Made by a program: the position numbers and the translations under genes
The notes under the pieces: generated by a model
The model's input: only the letters and a program-made list of their open reading frames with translations
Database searches by the model: none
What the model was told of the DNA's origin: nothing
In this document: positions 23,208 through 29,399 of the stretch, one piece after another
How positions within the stretch are numbered: the stretch's first letter is position 1
Layout: every line of letters begins with the position of its first letter
NCBI GenBank assembly: GCA_035628505.1
Contig: DASPJR010000034.1
Coordinates: forward strand, 1-29,399
Origin: DASPJR01 sp035628505
GTDB lineage: Bacteria; Planctomycetota; SZUA-567; H5-PLA8
Direction: 5' to 3'
Length of the DNA stretch: 29,399 nucleotides

Positions 23208-24818
23208 ATGCTGCGTCTTTCGTTTATCCTCTTCGTTGCGCTCGTCGTGTTGTGCGTAAATGCTGCCGAAGAAGCGACAACGTCGCCGAATCTGAAGTAC
23301 TACTATCCCGTGCCGCCCGCCAATCCGCCGCAGACCATTGAGTGCGATCTGTGCGTGTACGGCGGGACGCCGGGCGGAGTCACTGCGGCGATTCAGATGA
23401 ACCGCATGGGCAAAAAAGCCGTGCTGGTCTCATTCAACAAGTTTGTCGGGGGGCTCACCTCTGGCGGCTTGAGCGCCACGGATGTAGGCAATGGAAAGTC
23501 GATCGGCGGTATGGCGCGGGAGTTCTACGACCGCGCCGGAACCATATCGGGCTTCAAGCCCAGCAAAGCCGAAAAGCTCTTTCTGGATATGCTGAAAGAG
23601 GCGAGCGTCCCCATCTATTACGAGCACCGCCTGAAGTCTATCGTCAAGGAAGGCAACAAGATCGTCGAGCTTGAATTTGAGAACGGAAACAAGTTCCGAG
23701 CGAAGATGTTTGTCGATGCCACGTACGAAGGCGACCTGCTCGCCATGGCCAAGGTCTCGTACCATGTCGGGCGCGAAAGCAACGCCACGTACGGCGAGAC
23801 GATCAACGGCATTCAGTTTCTAAAGGGCCACAATTTCAATTACCCGATCGATCCATACAAGAAGGAAGGCGATCCGAGCAGTGGATTGCTGTGGGGCATT
23901 TCGGCGGAGCCTCCTGGAAAGCCTGGCGAAGGCGACAAGAAAATTCAGGCTTATAACTTCCGCATGTACCTGAGCAACAAGGAAGACCGCCTGCCATTTC
24001 CCAAGCCAAACGGCTACGAGCCGGAACGCTACGCGTTGCTGCTGCGCTACCTGAAAGCCGCGAAGGATCTTAATGAGTGGTCGTTCACCTATAAGAACGG
24101 ACCGTTCCAGCTTCAGAACGGCGACTGCAACAACGCCGGCGGTTTCTCGACGGACAACATCGGCCGCAATTACGAATGGCCGGAAGCCGATTACGCGACG
24201 CGCGAGAAAATATTCCAGGATCACGTCACCTATCAGCAGGGCCTGATGTATTTCATGGCCAATGATCCGAGCGTTCCGGAACTGCTTCAGAGCAAAGTAA
24301 AAAAGTACGGGCTCGCTGCGGGGGAATTCACTGAGACGGGTGGTTGGCCGCACCAGCTGTACATACGCGAGGGCCGGCGCATGATTTCCGATTACGTCAT
24401 GACCGAGCACAACTGTCGCGGGAAAGTCCTCGCCGAGGACTCCGTCGGCATGGCCAGCTACACCATGGATTCACACCACTGCCAGCGCGTGATCGTCGAC
24501 GGCAAAGTGAAGAATGAAGGCAACGTCGAAGTCGGCGTGAAGCAGCCGTTTCCGATTTCCTTCCGCTCGATTGTGCCGAAAGAATCCGAGTGCGCCAACC
24601 TGGCTGTGCCAGTCTGTCTCTCGTCAACGCACATTTCATACGGCTCAATCCGCATGGAGCCGGTTTTCATGATCCTGGGGCAGTCGGCAGGCACCGCCGC
24701 GGCGATGGCCATTGACGCGGGCAGCGCGATCCAGAAAGTGGAGTATCCGAAACTGAAGGAAAAGCTTCTGGCGGGCAAGCAGGTTCTGGAGTGGACTGCC
24801 GGTGAAAAAACGAAGTAA
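23208..24818 (+). CDS. Secreted FAD-dependent oxidoreductase
   Basis: A 536-aa exported flavoprotein: signal peptide MLRLSFILFVALVVLCVNA, then a Rossmann-type dinucleotide-binding start DLCVYGGTPGGVTAAIQMNRMGKKAVLV, and the family phrase GGLTSGGLSATDVGN. This matches the 'FAD-dependent oxidoreductase' family common in PVC genomes. A later G-rich block (FMILGQSAGTAAAMAID, near the C-terminus) is the second FAD-contact element. The substrate is unknown; sugar or polyol oxidation is a guess from context. The start at 23208 is preferred over the in-frame upstream codon at 23172, because it begins the signal peptide and has AGGAGA 4 nt before it. It is divergent from the PocR-AraC regulator. Confidence 0.9.
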   Translation: MLRLSFILFVALVVLCVNAAEEATTSPNLKYYYPVPPANPPQTIECDLCVYGGTPGGVTAAIQMNRMGKKAVLVSFNKFVGGLTSGGLSATDVGNGKSIGGMAREFYDRAGTISGFKPSKAEKLFLDMLKEASVPIYYEHRLKSIVKEGNKIVELEFENGNKFRAKMFVDATYEGDLLAMAKVSYHVGRESNATYGETINGIQFLKGHNFNYPIDPYKKEGDPSSGLLWGISAEPPGKPGEGDKKIQAYNFRMYLSNKEDRLPFPKPNGYEPERYALLLRYLKAAKDLNEWSFTYKNGPFQLQNGDCNNAGGFSTDNIGRNYEWPEADYATREKIFQDHVTYQQGLMYFMANDPSVPELLQSKVKKYGLAAGEFTETGGWPHQLYIREGRRMISDYVMTEHNCRGKVLAEDSVGMASYTMDSHHCQRVIVDGKVKNEGNVEVGVKQPFPISFRSIVPKESECANLAVPVCLSSTHISYGSIRMEPVFMILGQSAGTAAAMAIDAGSAIQKVEYPKLKEKLLAGKQVLEWTAGEKTK

Positions 24819-24869
24819 AAGCTCTTTTCTTGATGCCGCGTAGCGGATAAAAGCTTACTCTTCATTCTG

Positions 24870-24877
24870 AAAGGAGA
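24870..24877 (+). promoter_or_regulatory. Strong ribosome-binding site of the mini-gene
   Basis: AAAGGAGA lies 6 nt before the ATG at 24884. A near-ideal Shine-Dalgarno in front of a 31-codon frame is the main reason to believe the frame is translated. Confidence 0.75.
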
Positions 24878-24883
24878 CCACAC

Positions 24884-24979
24884 ATGGCACAGAAGAAACA
24901 CACCGGTTGGGAACGCAAGAAGGCACGCCTCACACAGGAACGCCTCGCCCGCCAGGCCGCCAAGCCGAAGTCGAAGTAA
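24884..24979 (+). CDS. 31-aa highly basic small protein
   Basis: A short frame starting MAQKKHTGWERKKARLTQER and ending KPKSK. It carries 11 Lys/Arg and a His, few hydrophobic residues, one Trp and no Cys. It could form one amphipathic basic helix, so an RNA- or DNA-binding role is the simplest guess, but I recognise no family. It is not ribosomal protein bTHX, which starts differently. It has a strong ribosome-binding site and starts 65 bp after the FAD oxidoreductase gene. It ends just before a repeat hairpin at 24994 that could terminate it. Confidence 0.65.
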   Translation: MAQKKHTGWERKKARLTQERLARQAAKPKSK

Positions 24980-24993
24980 CCGACCTATCGCAG

Positions 24994-25054
24994 CCGCAGA
25001 TGTACGCGGATGAACACGGATGCACAGTCCGCGTTTGTCCGCGTCCATCTGCGG
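24994..25054. repeat. Inverted pair of 10-bp-unit arrays between convergent genes
   Basis: The left arm starts CCGCAGATG and has units of about 10 bp (CGCAGATGTA, CGCGGATGAA, CACGGATGCA). The right arm 25031-25054 is its reverse complement at 20 of 24 positions. It fills the gap between the basic mini-gene (stop 24979) and the acyltransferase gene (minus, stop 25077), where the hairpin could stop transcription from both sides. Confidence 0.75.
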
Positions 25055-25076
25055 TTCTATTTCATCTGCACGTCAT

Positions 25077-26390
25077 TCACGCGCTGCTCACTTTAATTGC
25101 GTCCTTATCGTTTCCTGCGCGCGTCAGCATCGTTGTGACATCATCGGCAAATGCTTCAGCAGTTGAATTCAGCACCGCCGGTTCAGCGTACGCAATGGTC
25201 AGGAACAATTCGTCGTGAAACGAGATCGCGCCCAGCCACAGGCACGTGCCGACAAGATGAATTCCAGTGGTGGCGTAAAGTTCCTCCAGCCGCAGCGGCC
25301 CGTAGCTTTCAGGAATAGGATAGCGCCCGCGGTTTGACACATGCGCCGTATTCATCCGTCCGCCATTGAGTGCCGCCATCTTGCGAATCATCGTCTCATC
25401 CGCGCGCAGCCACTGCGCCAGCAGAATGCTGTCATGCGGCTCGCGCGCGGAAATCGAGGCGTCCAGCCGCGCCTTTGCCTCCCGCGCAACGCTCCAGAAG
25501 TGCGAGTCTGGCGAGATCAGAAAACGCATGCCGACGTCCGAGATGAGGCAGCCGGTCGCCTTCTCAACCGCTTCGCCACACGCGCTCCGCAGATTCACGC
25601 TGGAATGACACGACAGCCGTTTCGCGCCGCCGCCGCCGATGCGCGCATACGCGCCAAAAAGCGCCGCCGCGCATAGCGTTCCGTGCACCGTCGTCTGCTC
25701 CGAACGGCAGCGTGCTGCGAGCGGACGCAGCACTTCCGATCCCAGCTTGCGCAGCAGAAAACGGGTTCCGCGTTCGCTTGAAGTGTCGCCATCGACGATC
25801 AATTTCGCCGGCAGGCAGCGCTGCTTCAGAGAATTCCATAGGAAGCCGAGCTTGCGTGAAAGTGTCAGCCTGCTTGCGGCAAGTTCTTCAAGCGGCCGCA
25901 CGATCCCTTCGCGCAGCGTCGCATCGGGTGTTTTCCCTTCGAGCAGCTCCGCGCAAAGCGCAAGCAGCTCATCGAGAAGATGCATGCACGAGAGGCCGTC
26001 AATGATCGCGTGATGGAACGACGCAACGATCTCGTGCCGATCGCCGCCGCGCAGCAGCGTCACGCGCCACAGCGGACCGCTCGAGTCAAAGGGTCTGTGC
26101 AGTTCCCCGTGTGCGACTTCCAGTGCGGACTCCGGCGACAGCCGCTCCAGTACCTGAAGCGCAATGCGCGGCGGAGACATGCGAACAAACGCAGGCGCTC
26201 TGCCCTCGTCGATGCGCGTTTGCAGAATCATGTGGCGCTGCTGAAGGCACGTCAGCGCTGCCTGCAGAATTTCGGGCGTCAGCGGCCCGCGTACGCGGGC
26301 CAGATTTACGTCGATCAGCGCGCCGCAGCCATGGAGGACGTGAAAAAGCTTTTCGATGACACCCAGGTTTCGGCGAACCGGAGTGTCCAT
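25077..26390 (-). CDS. Condensation-fold acyltransferase (PapA/wax-ester-synthase-like)
   Basis: A 437-aa protein of the CoA-dependent acyltransferase/condensation superfamily. The catalytic motif HHxxxDG is present as HHAIIDG at residues 126-132, preceded by the typical RPFDSSGPLWRVTLLRG (about 99-115). The N-terminus NLGVIEKLFHVLH fits the family's start. There is no carrier-protein or adenylation domain, so it is a free-standing enzyme, like PapA-type or WS/DGAT-type acyl transferases; a lipid, wax or glycolipid ester product is possible. The start at 26390 is used; the frame extends upstream to 26525 but that part overlaps the preceding gene and is Arg-rich. The gap to the GH-like gene is only 4 nt, so both are probably co-transcribed. 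Confidence 0.83.
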   Translation of the reverse strand: MDTPVRRNLGVIEKLFHVLHGCGALIDVNLARVRGPLTPEILQAALTCLQQRHMILQTRIDEGRAPAFVRMSPPRIALQVLERLSPESALEVAHGELHRPFDSSGPLWRVTLLRGGDRHEIVASFHHAIIDGLSCMHLLDELLALCAELLEGKTPDATLREGIVRPLEELAASRLTLSRKLGFLWNSLKQRCLPAKLIVDGDTSSERGTRFLLRKLGSEVLRPLAARCRSEQTTVHGTLCAAALFGAYARIGGGGAKRLSCHSSVNLRSACGEAVEKATGCLISDVGMRFLISPDSHFWSVAREAKARLDASISAREPHDSILLAQWLRADETMIRKMAALNGGRMNTAHVSNRGRYPIPESYGPLRLEELYATTGIHLVGTCLWLGAISFHDELFLTIAYAEPAVLNSTAEAFADDVTTMLTRAGNDKDAIKVSSA

Positions 26391-26394
26391 CGCG

Positions 26395-27705
26395 TCAGTT
26401 GCCTGTTTCGAGCAGAATGTACAGCGGCGATTCGCTGACGGGCACAGCGATGGACTCGCCGTGCGCCTTGATCTCGACCTTCGGCGCATCGCCGGGCGCA
26501 AGCGGCATCTGTTCGGCCGAAACAAGCTTCAGCTTCTCCAGCGGCAGAGTGATCTCGGCTTTGCGATCGCTGCCAGTGGGGGACCAGACGGCCCAGATGC
26601 GCTTTTTGGCATCCGTGCCGTGCGTGAATTCATACGCATAAACGTCGCCTTCTTTCTCCTGAAGCACGCGGCTGAAACGGTAATCGCCCATGAGTTTGTG
26701 CATGTGCGAGACGGCGTAATACGAGGGCTTGGGTTGAAAGTTACGCGTCAAACCCGCCGCGCCATGTATCTGCGGCTCGTCTTTATCGTTGAAGAAAAAA
26801 ATGTACGCGCGGTCGATGGGCATCTTCGCAAAGACCATAAAGGAGCGGCAGAGATACTGCGCCTGCTGCGTGTCGGTGACGCCAACCCACTTGGCAAATT
26901 CGTTTTTCGGGTTGTTTGGCTTGGTCGAACAATCCCAGCCGAATTCGGTAATCCAGATCGGCTTGCCTTTGGCTTTTTCGTCGCGCCAGGCAATCGCCTC
27001 GTTCACCTCCTTCAGGTATCTAATCTTTGGATCTTCCGGAAATGAGCGGCGCCAGGTTGGCCAGCCTTCGACTTCAGCGTAGACATGGATATTGATGACG
27101 TCGAACAAATCGTGCAAACCATCGAAACAGGTGAGGCTCTTGGCGTAGCGGTGGCTCTTTCCCGGGACCGCCGCGCACGTCGCGATGGTCATCTTCGGAT
27201 CGCCTTCACGTACGCCGCGCGCCATGTTTTCAAAGAGCGTGCGGTATTTCGCGTCGTCGTACTCGCCCGGTTCATTGCCGATTTCCACAGAGGTAACGAG
27301 CTTTTCGGCGCCGGAGGGCCCGAAGAATTTAGCGAAGGAAAGCCCGTACTGCTTCGCGTCGGCCGCGAGGTTCTTCCATTTATCATGCTTGATCGGGTCG
27401 AACATGAGGCACACGTTGATGTTGAAGCCGTGCTTCTGCCAGCTTCCGTAAACGTGTTTCCACTCCACGCGGTTGTGTGCGAAAGGGAAGGTCGTCGCAC
27501 GCGAAGTATCATCGCCGAAATCCCAATCGATCGGATGGTAATCGCGGACGAGCGCGCACGTCGGCCGGTAGAGCTCGGGCTTAAATACGACGGTATGCCC
27601 ATTGATGCCCATGAACTCTTTGAAAAGCGGCTTGGTCTGTTCGCCGCCGGAAAGAAGCCCGGTCAAAAGCAGTCCCAGCAGAAAAGTAACTACGATGCGA
27701 TGCAT
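26395..27705 (-). CDS. Secreted clan GH-A-like glycoside hydrolase
   Basis: A 436-aa exported protein with signal peptide MHRIVVTFLLGLLLTGLLSGGE. It has a TIM-barrel layout with the two glutamates expected in clan GH-A: acid/base Glu145 in EIGNEPGEY and nucleophile Glu254 in IWITEFGWD. This resembles GH39/GH5/GH2-like cellulase-fold glycosidases; the specific family and sugar cannot be set by eye. A small beta-sandwich (~365-430, KAEITLPLEKLKLV region) closes the protein. The start at 27705 is preferred over the in-frame codon at 27762: GGAGG (27711-27715, reverse strand) lies 5 nt before it, and the signal peptide begins there. The acyltransferase gene follows 4 nt later. Confidence 0.87.
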   Translation of the reverse strand: MHRIVVTFLLGLLLTGLLSGGEQTKPLFKEFMGINGHTVVFKPELYRPTCALVRDYHPIDWDFGDDTSRATTFPFAHNRVEWKHVYGSWQKHGFNINVCLMFDPIKHDKWKNLAADAKQYGLSFAKFFGPSGAEKLVTSVEIGNEPGEYDDAKYRTLFENMARGVREGDPKMTIATCAAVPGKSHRYAKSLTCFDGLHDLFDVINIHVYAEVEGWPTWRRSFPEDPKIRYLKEVNEAIAWRDEKAKGKPIWITEFGWDCSTKPNNPKNEFAKWVGVTDTQQAQYLCRSFMVFAKMPIDRAYIFFFNDKDEPQIHGAAGLTRNFQPKPSYYAVSHMHKLMGDYRFSRVLQEKEGDVYAYEFTHGTDAKKRIWAVWSPTGSDRKAEITLPLEKLKLVSAEQMPLAPGDAPKVEIKAHGESIAVPVSESPLYILLETGN

Positions 27706-27864
27706 TATGGCCTCCAGGTAACTTGATATTACTACACCGCACAAGCACTTTCGTTGAAACACAGGTGTTCGGACTTGTCAGAATGGCACGCGGTCCGATA
27801 ATGCGGCTCTTAATTCAACGGGACGCCCGTCGCCAGTGAACGTTCGCCGGACTGAGGCTTTGAG
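27706..27864. promoter_or_regulatory. Divergent promoter region
   Basis: This 159-bp gap lies between the GH-A-like gene (minus, start 27705) and the helicase gene (plus, start 27865). GGAGG on the minus strand at 27711-27715 and GAGG at 27854-27857 on the plus strand are the two ribosome-binding sites. No repeat family seen elsewhere in the window occurs here. Confidence 0.5.
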
Positions 27865-29399
27865 ATGTTTCGCGCGCACCAGAAGCAGTTGCTTGAAATC
27901 GTAAAGCAAATGAAGAGAGGTGCCGGCCGCTGGAATAAGATCATCGCTCACGTAACGCCCGGCGGAGGAAAAAGCGCGCTTCCGGTCATCGCCGCCGCCG
28001 AACTGATTCCCGGCATCGCACAGAAAATCTGCTGGGTCGTTCCGCGCGTGGCGCTGCAGCAGCAGGCGGAAGAAGCCTTCCTCGATCCTAATTTCCGGCG
28101 GCTGCTCGGCCATAAGCATCTGATCCGCGTCAGCACGAACGAGCCCAATCCGGCGCGCGGGCTGAGCGGCTATGCGACCAGCTACGCCGCGCTGACAATC
28201 GATAAGCAGAAGCTCAACGCCGCCGAATTCTCCCGTTTCCGCTACATCCTGGTGCTCGATGAGCCGCATCATCTGGCGGAAGAATCATCCGGCATGAATG
28301 CCGTCAAGCCGCTGATCGAGAAAGCCGCTCTGACGCTTTTCATGAGCGGAACGCTGGAGCGCGGCCGCAAGGAACGCATCGCCTTTCTGCCGTATTTCAC
28401 GCAGGGCGACGCGCTCGAGATCAGCCTGCGGGATTCCTCTTCGACAAAAATCATCACGTACTCCCGGCCCGATGGCCTGGCTGAGCGCGCCATTATTCCG
28501 TTGCGTTGCACGTATTTGGATGCGAAGGCCAAATGGAAAGACCGCAAAGGCAATCTGAAAGAAGTCTCGAGCCTGCGCGAATTCAAGAAGCTCGCCAAGG
28601 AAGCGCTGATGACCGCTCTGGCCACCGAGTACGCGTATGAGCTGCTCGACACGGCCATGGCCGATTGGCTGCAGATCAAAAAGAGCAATCCGCGCAGCAA
28701 GCTTCTGATCGTCGCCGCGACGCAGAAACTTGCCAAGCTCTATGCACAGCATGTTGAGCGTAAGCATGGACGCGAAGTCGGCATCGCGACGATGGACGAA
28801 GGCTCCGGCGCGCTCAAGGCGATTCACCGTTTCAAGCGCATGGGCACCGACAAGACGGACATCCTCGCCACGGTCGCGATGGCGTACGAAGGACTGGACG
28901 TCAAGCCCATCACCCACATCGCCTGCCTCACGCGCATCCGCAGCAAGCCATGGATCGAGCAAATGATTGCGCGCGCGACGCGCTTCGATCCCGAGGCCGG
29001 CCCCTGGGAGCGCCAGGAAGCGCACGTCTTCATGCCCGACGACATGATGATGCACACCATCATCGATGCGATCACCAGAGAGCAGGCTCCGTTTGCGAAG
29101 AAGAAATACGATTTCGAAGGCGGCGAGGGTGGGGGAGCGCGCGATCTGTTCGGCGACCTGATCCCCGTGGGTTCCGGCGCCTTCGGCAAGCGCAGCAAAC
29201 GCGTGGACAACATCCCCGTGAGCTCCGCGCCGGCGGAAATGGAACTGACCCCCAGCCAGAAAGAAGCGATGCTGCGCGACACGATCGAGAACACCGTCCG
29301 TGACTACGCCGTGCGAAAACGCTTATCGTTCAAGCTGGTGAACATGAAAATCCTGCGCCGCTTCGGCAAAGCCCGCTCCGCGATGAACCTCAACGAACT
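27865..29399 (+). CDS. Superfamily 2 DEAD/DEAH-type helicase (3' end beyond window)
   Basis: The first 511 codons of an SF2 helicase, cut by the window edge. Motifs in order: I TPGGGKS (31-37), Ia VPRVALQQQ (59-67), II LDEPHH (131-136, DEPH instead of DEAH), III SGT (161-163), V AYEGLDV (340-346) and VI QMIARATR (366-373). It is most like the type I restriction/'DEAD-box helicase family' proteins that unwind or translocate on DNA. After the helicase core a linker and a basic C-terminal region begin (RLSFKLVNMKILRRFGKARS). The start is set by GAGG 7 nt upstream and an in-frame TGA at 27853. A role in repair or phage defence is possible, but no defence partner is visible. Confidence 0.88.
   Translation, partial: MFRAHQKQLLEIVKQMKRGAGRWNKIIAHVTPGGGKSALPVIAAAELIPGIAQKICWVVPRVALQQQAEEAFLDPNFRRLLGHKHLIRVSTNEPNPARGLSGYATSYAALTIDKQKLNAAEFSRFRYILVLDEPHHLAEESSGMNAVKPLIEKAALTLFMSGTLERGRKERIAFLPYFTQGDALEISLRDSSSTKIITYSRPDGLAERAIIPLRCTYLDAKAKWKDRKGNLKEVSSLREFKKLAKEALMTALATEYAYELLDTAMADWLQIKKSNPRSKLLIVAATQKLAKLYAQHVERKHGREVGIATMDEGSGALKAIHRFKRMGTDKTDILATVAMAYEGLDVKPITHIACLTRIRSKPWIEQMIARATRFDPEAGPWERQEAHVFMPDDMMMHTIIDAITREQAPFAKKKYDFEGGEGGGARDLFGDLIPVGSGAFGKRSKRVDNIPVSSAPAEMELTPSQKEAMLRDTIENTVRDYAVRKRLSFKLVNMKILRRFGKARSAMNLNE

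Noticed and set aside
26391..26525. 45-residue N-terminal extension of the acyltransferase
   Set aside because: Arg/Ser-rich, overlaps the 3' end of the preceding GH gene, and the family-like start begins at 26390.

Overview
The window looks like chromosomal DNA of a bacterium from the PVC group (Planctomycetota, Verrucomicrobiota, Lentisphaerota or a neighbouring candidate phylum). The pointers are family-level: a very large secreted beta-propeller/HEAT/cytochrome c protein of the 'PVC-type heme-binding CxxCH' kind, a secreted DUF1080 (3-keto-disaccharide hydrolase) protein, a secreted SMP-30/gluconolactonase, a secreted FAD-dependent oxidoreductase, and a PocR-AraC regulator. The exact phylum cannot be settled from sequence reading alone. 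I see no rRNA, tRNA, CRISPR array, transposase or phage structural gene.

Layout. 1-2362: a phosphomannomutase/phosphoglucomutase (minus) with a clear intrinsic terminator, divergent from an MBL-fold hydrolase. 2451-5137 (minus): an unrecognised membrane protein preceded by a secreted beta-propeller glycosidase-like protein. 5296-9156 (plus): the 1286-aa heme protein. 9157-9560: a gene-free, repeat-built segment. 9561-15958 (plus): two ABC exporter cassettes, namely an ATPase with a long Ala/Pro tail overlapping a permease fused to a CPBP intramembrane protease, then an ATPase plus ABC-2 permease, followed by a DNA-alkylation-repair-type HEAT protein. 16107-18298 (minus): an Smr / SMP-30 / DUF1080 gene row. 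18633-22097 (plus): an NRAMP-fold transporter lacking the canonical metal site and a secreted toroid-type protein. 22205-24979: a PocR-AraC regulator divergent from a secreted FAD oxidoreductase, followed by a 31-codon basic mini-gene with a strong ribosome-binding site. 25077-27705 (minus): a secreted clan GH-A-like glycosidase directly followed by a condensation-fold acyltransferase. 27865 to the end (plus): an SF2 helicase cut off by the window edge.

Together the genes suggest a heterotroph devoted to outer-compartment sugar and polysaccharide processing (glycosidases, DUF1080, gluconolactonase, periplasmic heme and flavin oxidoreductases), with sugar-phosphate metabolism and two export systems. 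Functional links between the blocks are inference.

The most unusual layer is non-coding. At least five intergenic gaps hold short degenerate tandem repeats (7-, 8-, 10- or about 12-bp units), usually arranged as two inverted arms able to form a long hairpin. The most distinctive protein-level observations are the NRAMP-fold protein with GTGE in place of DPGN, the permease-CPBP protease fusion with its tailed ATPase, and the 31-aa basic protein.
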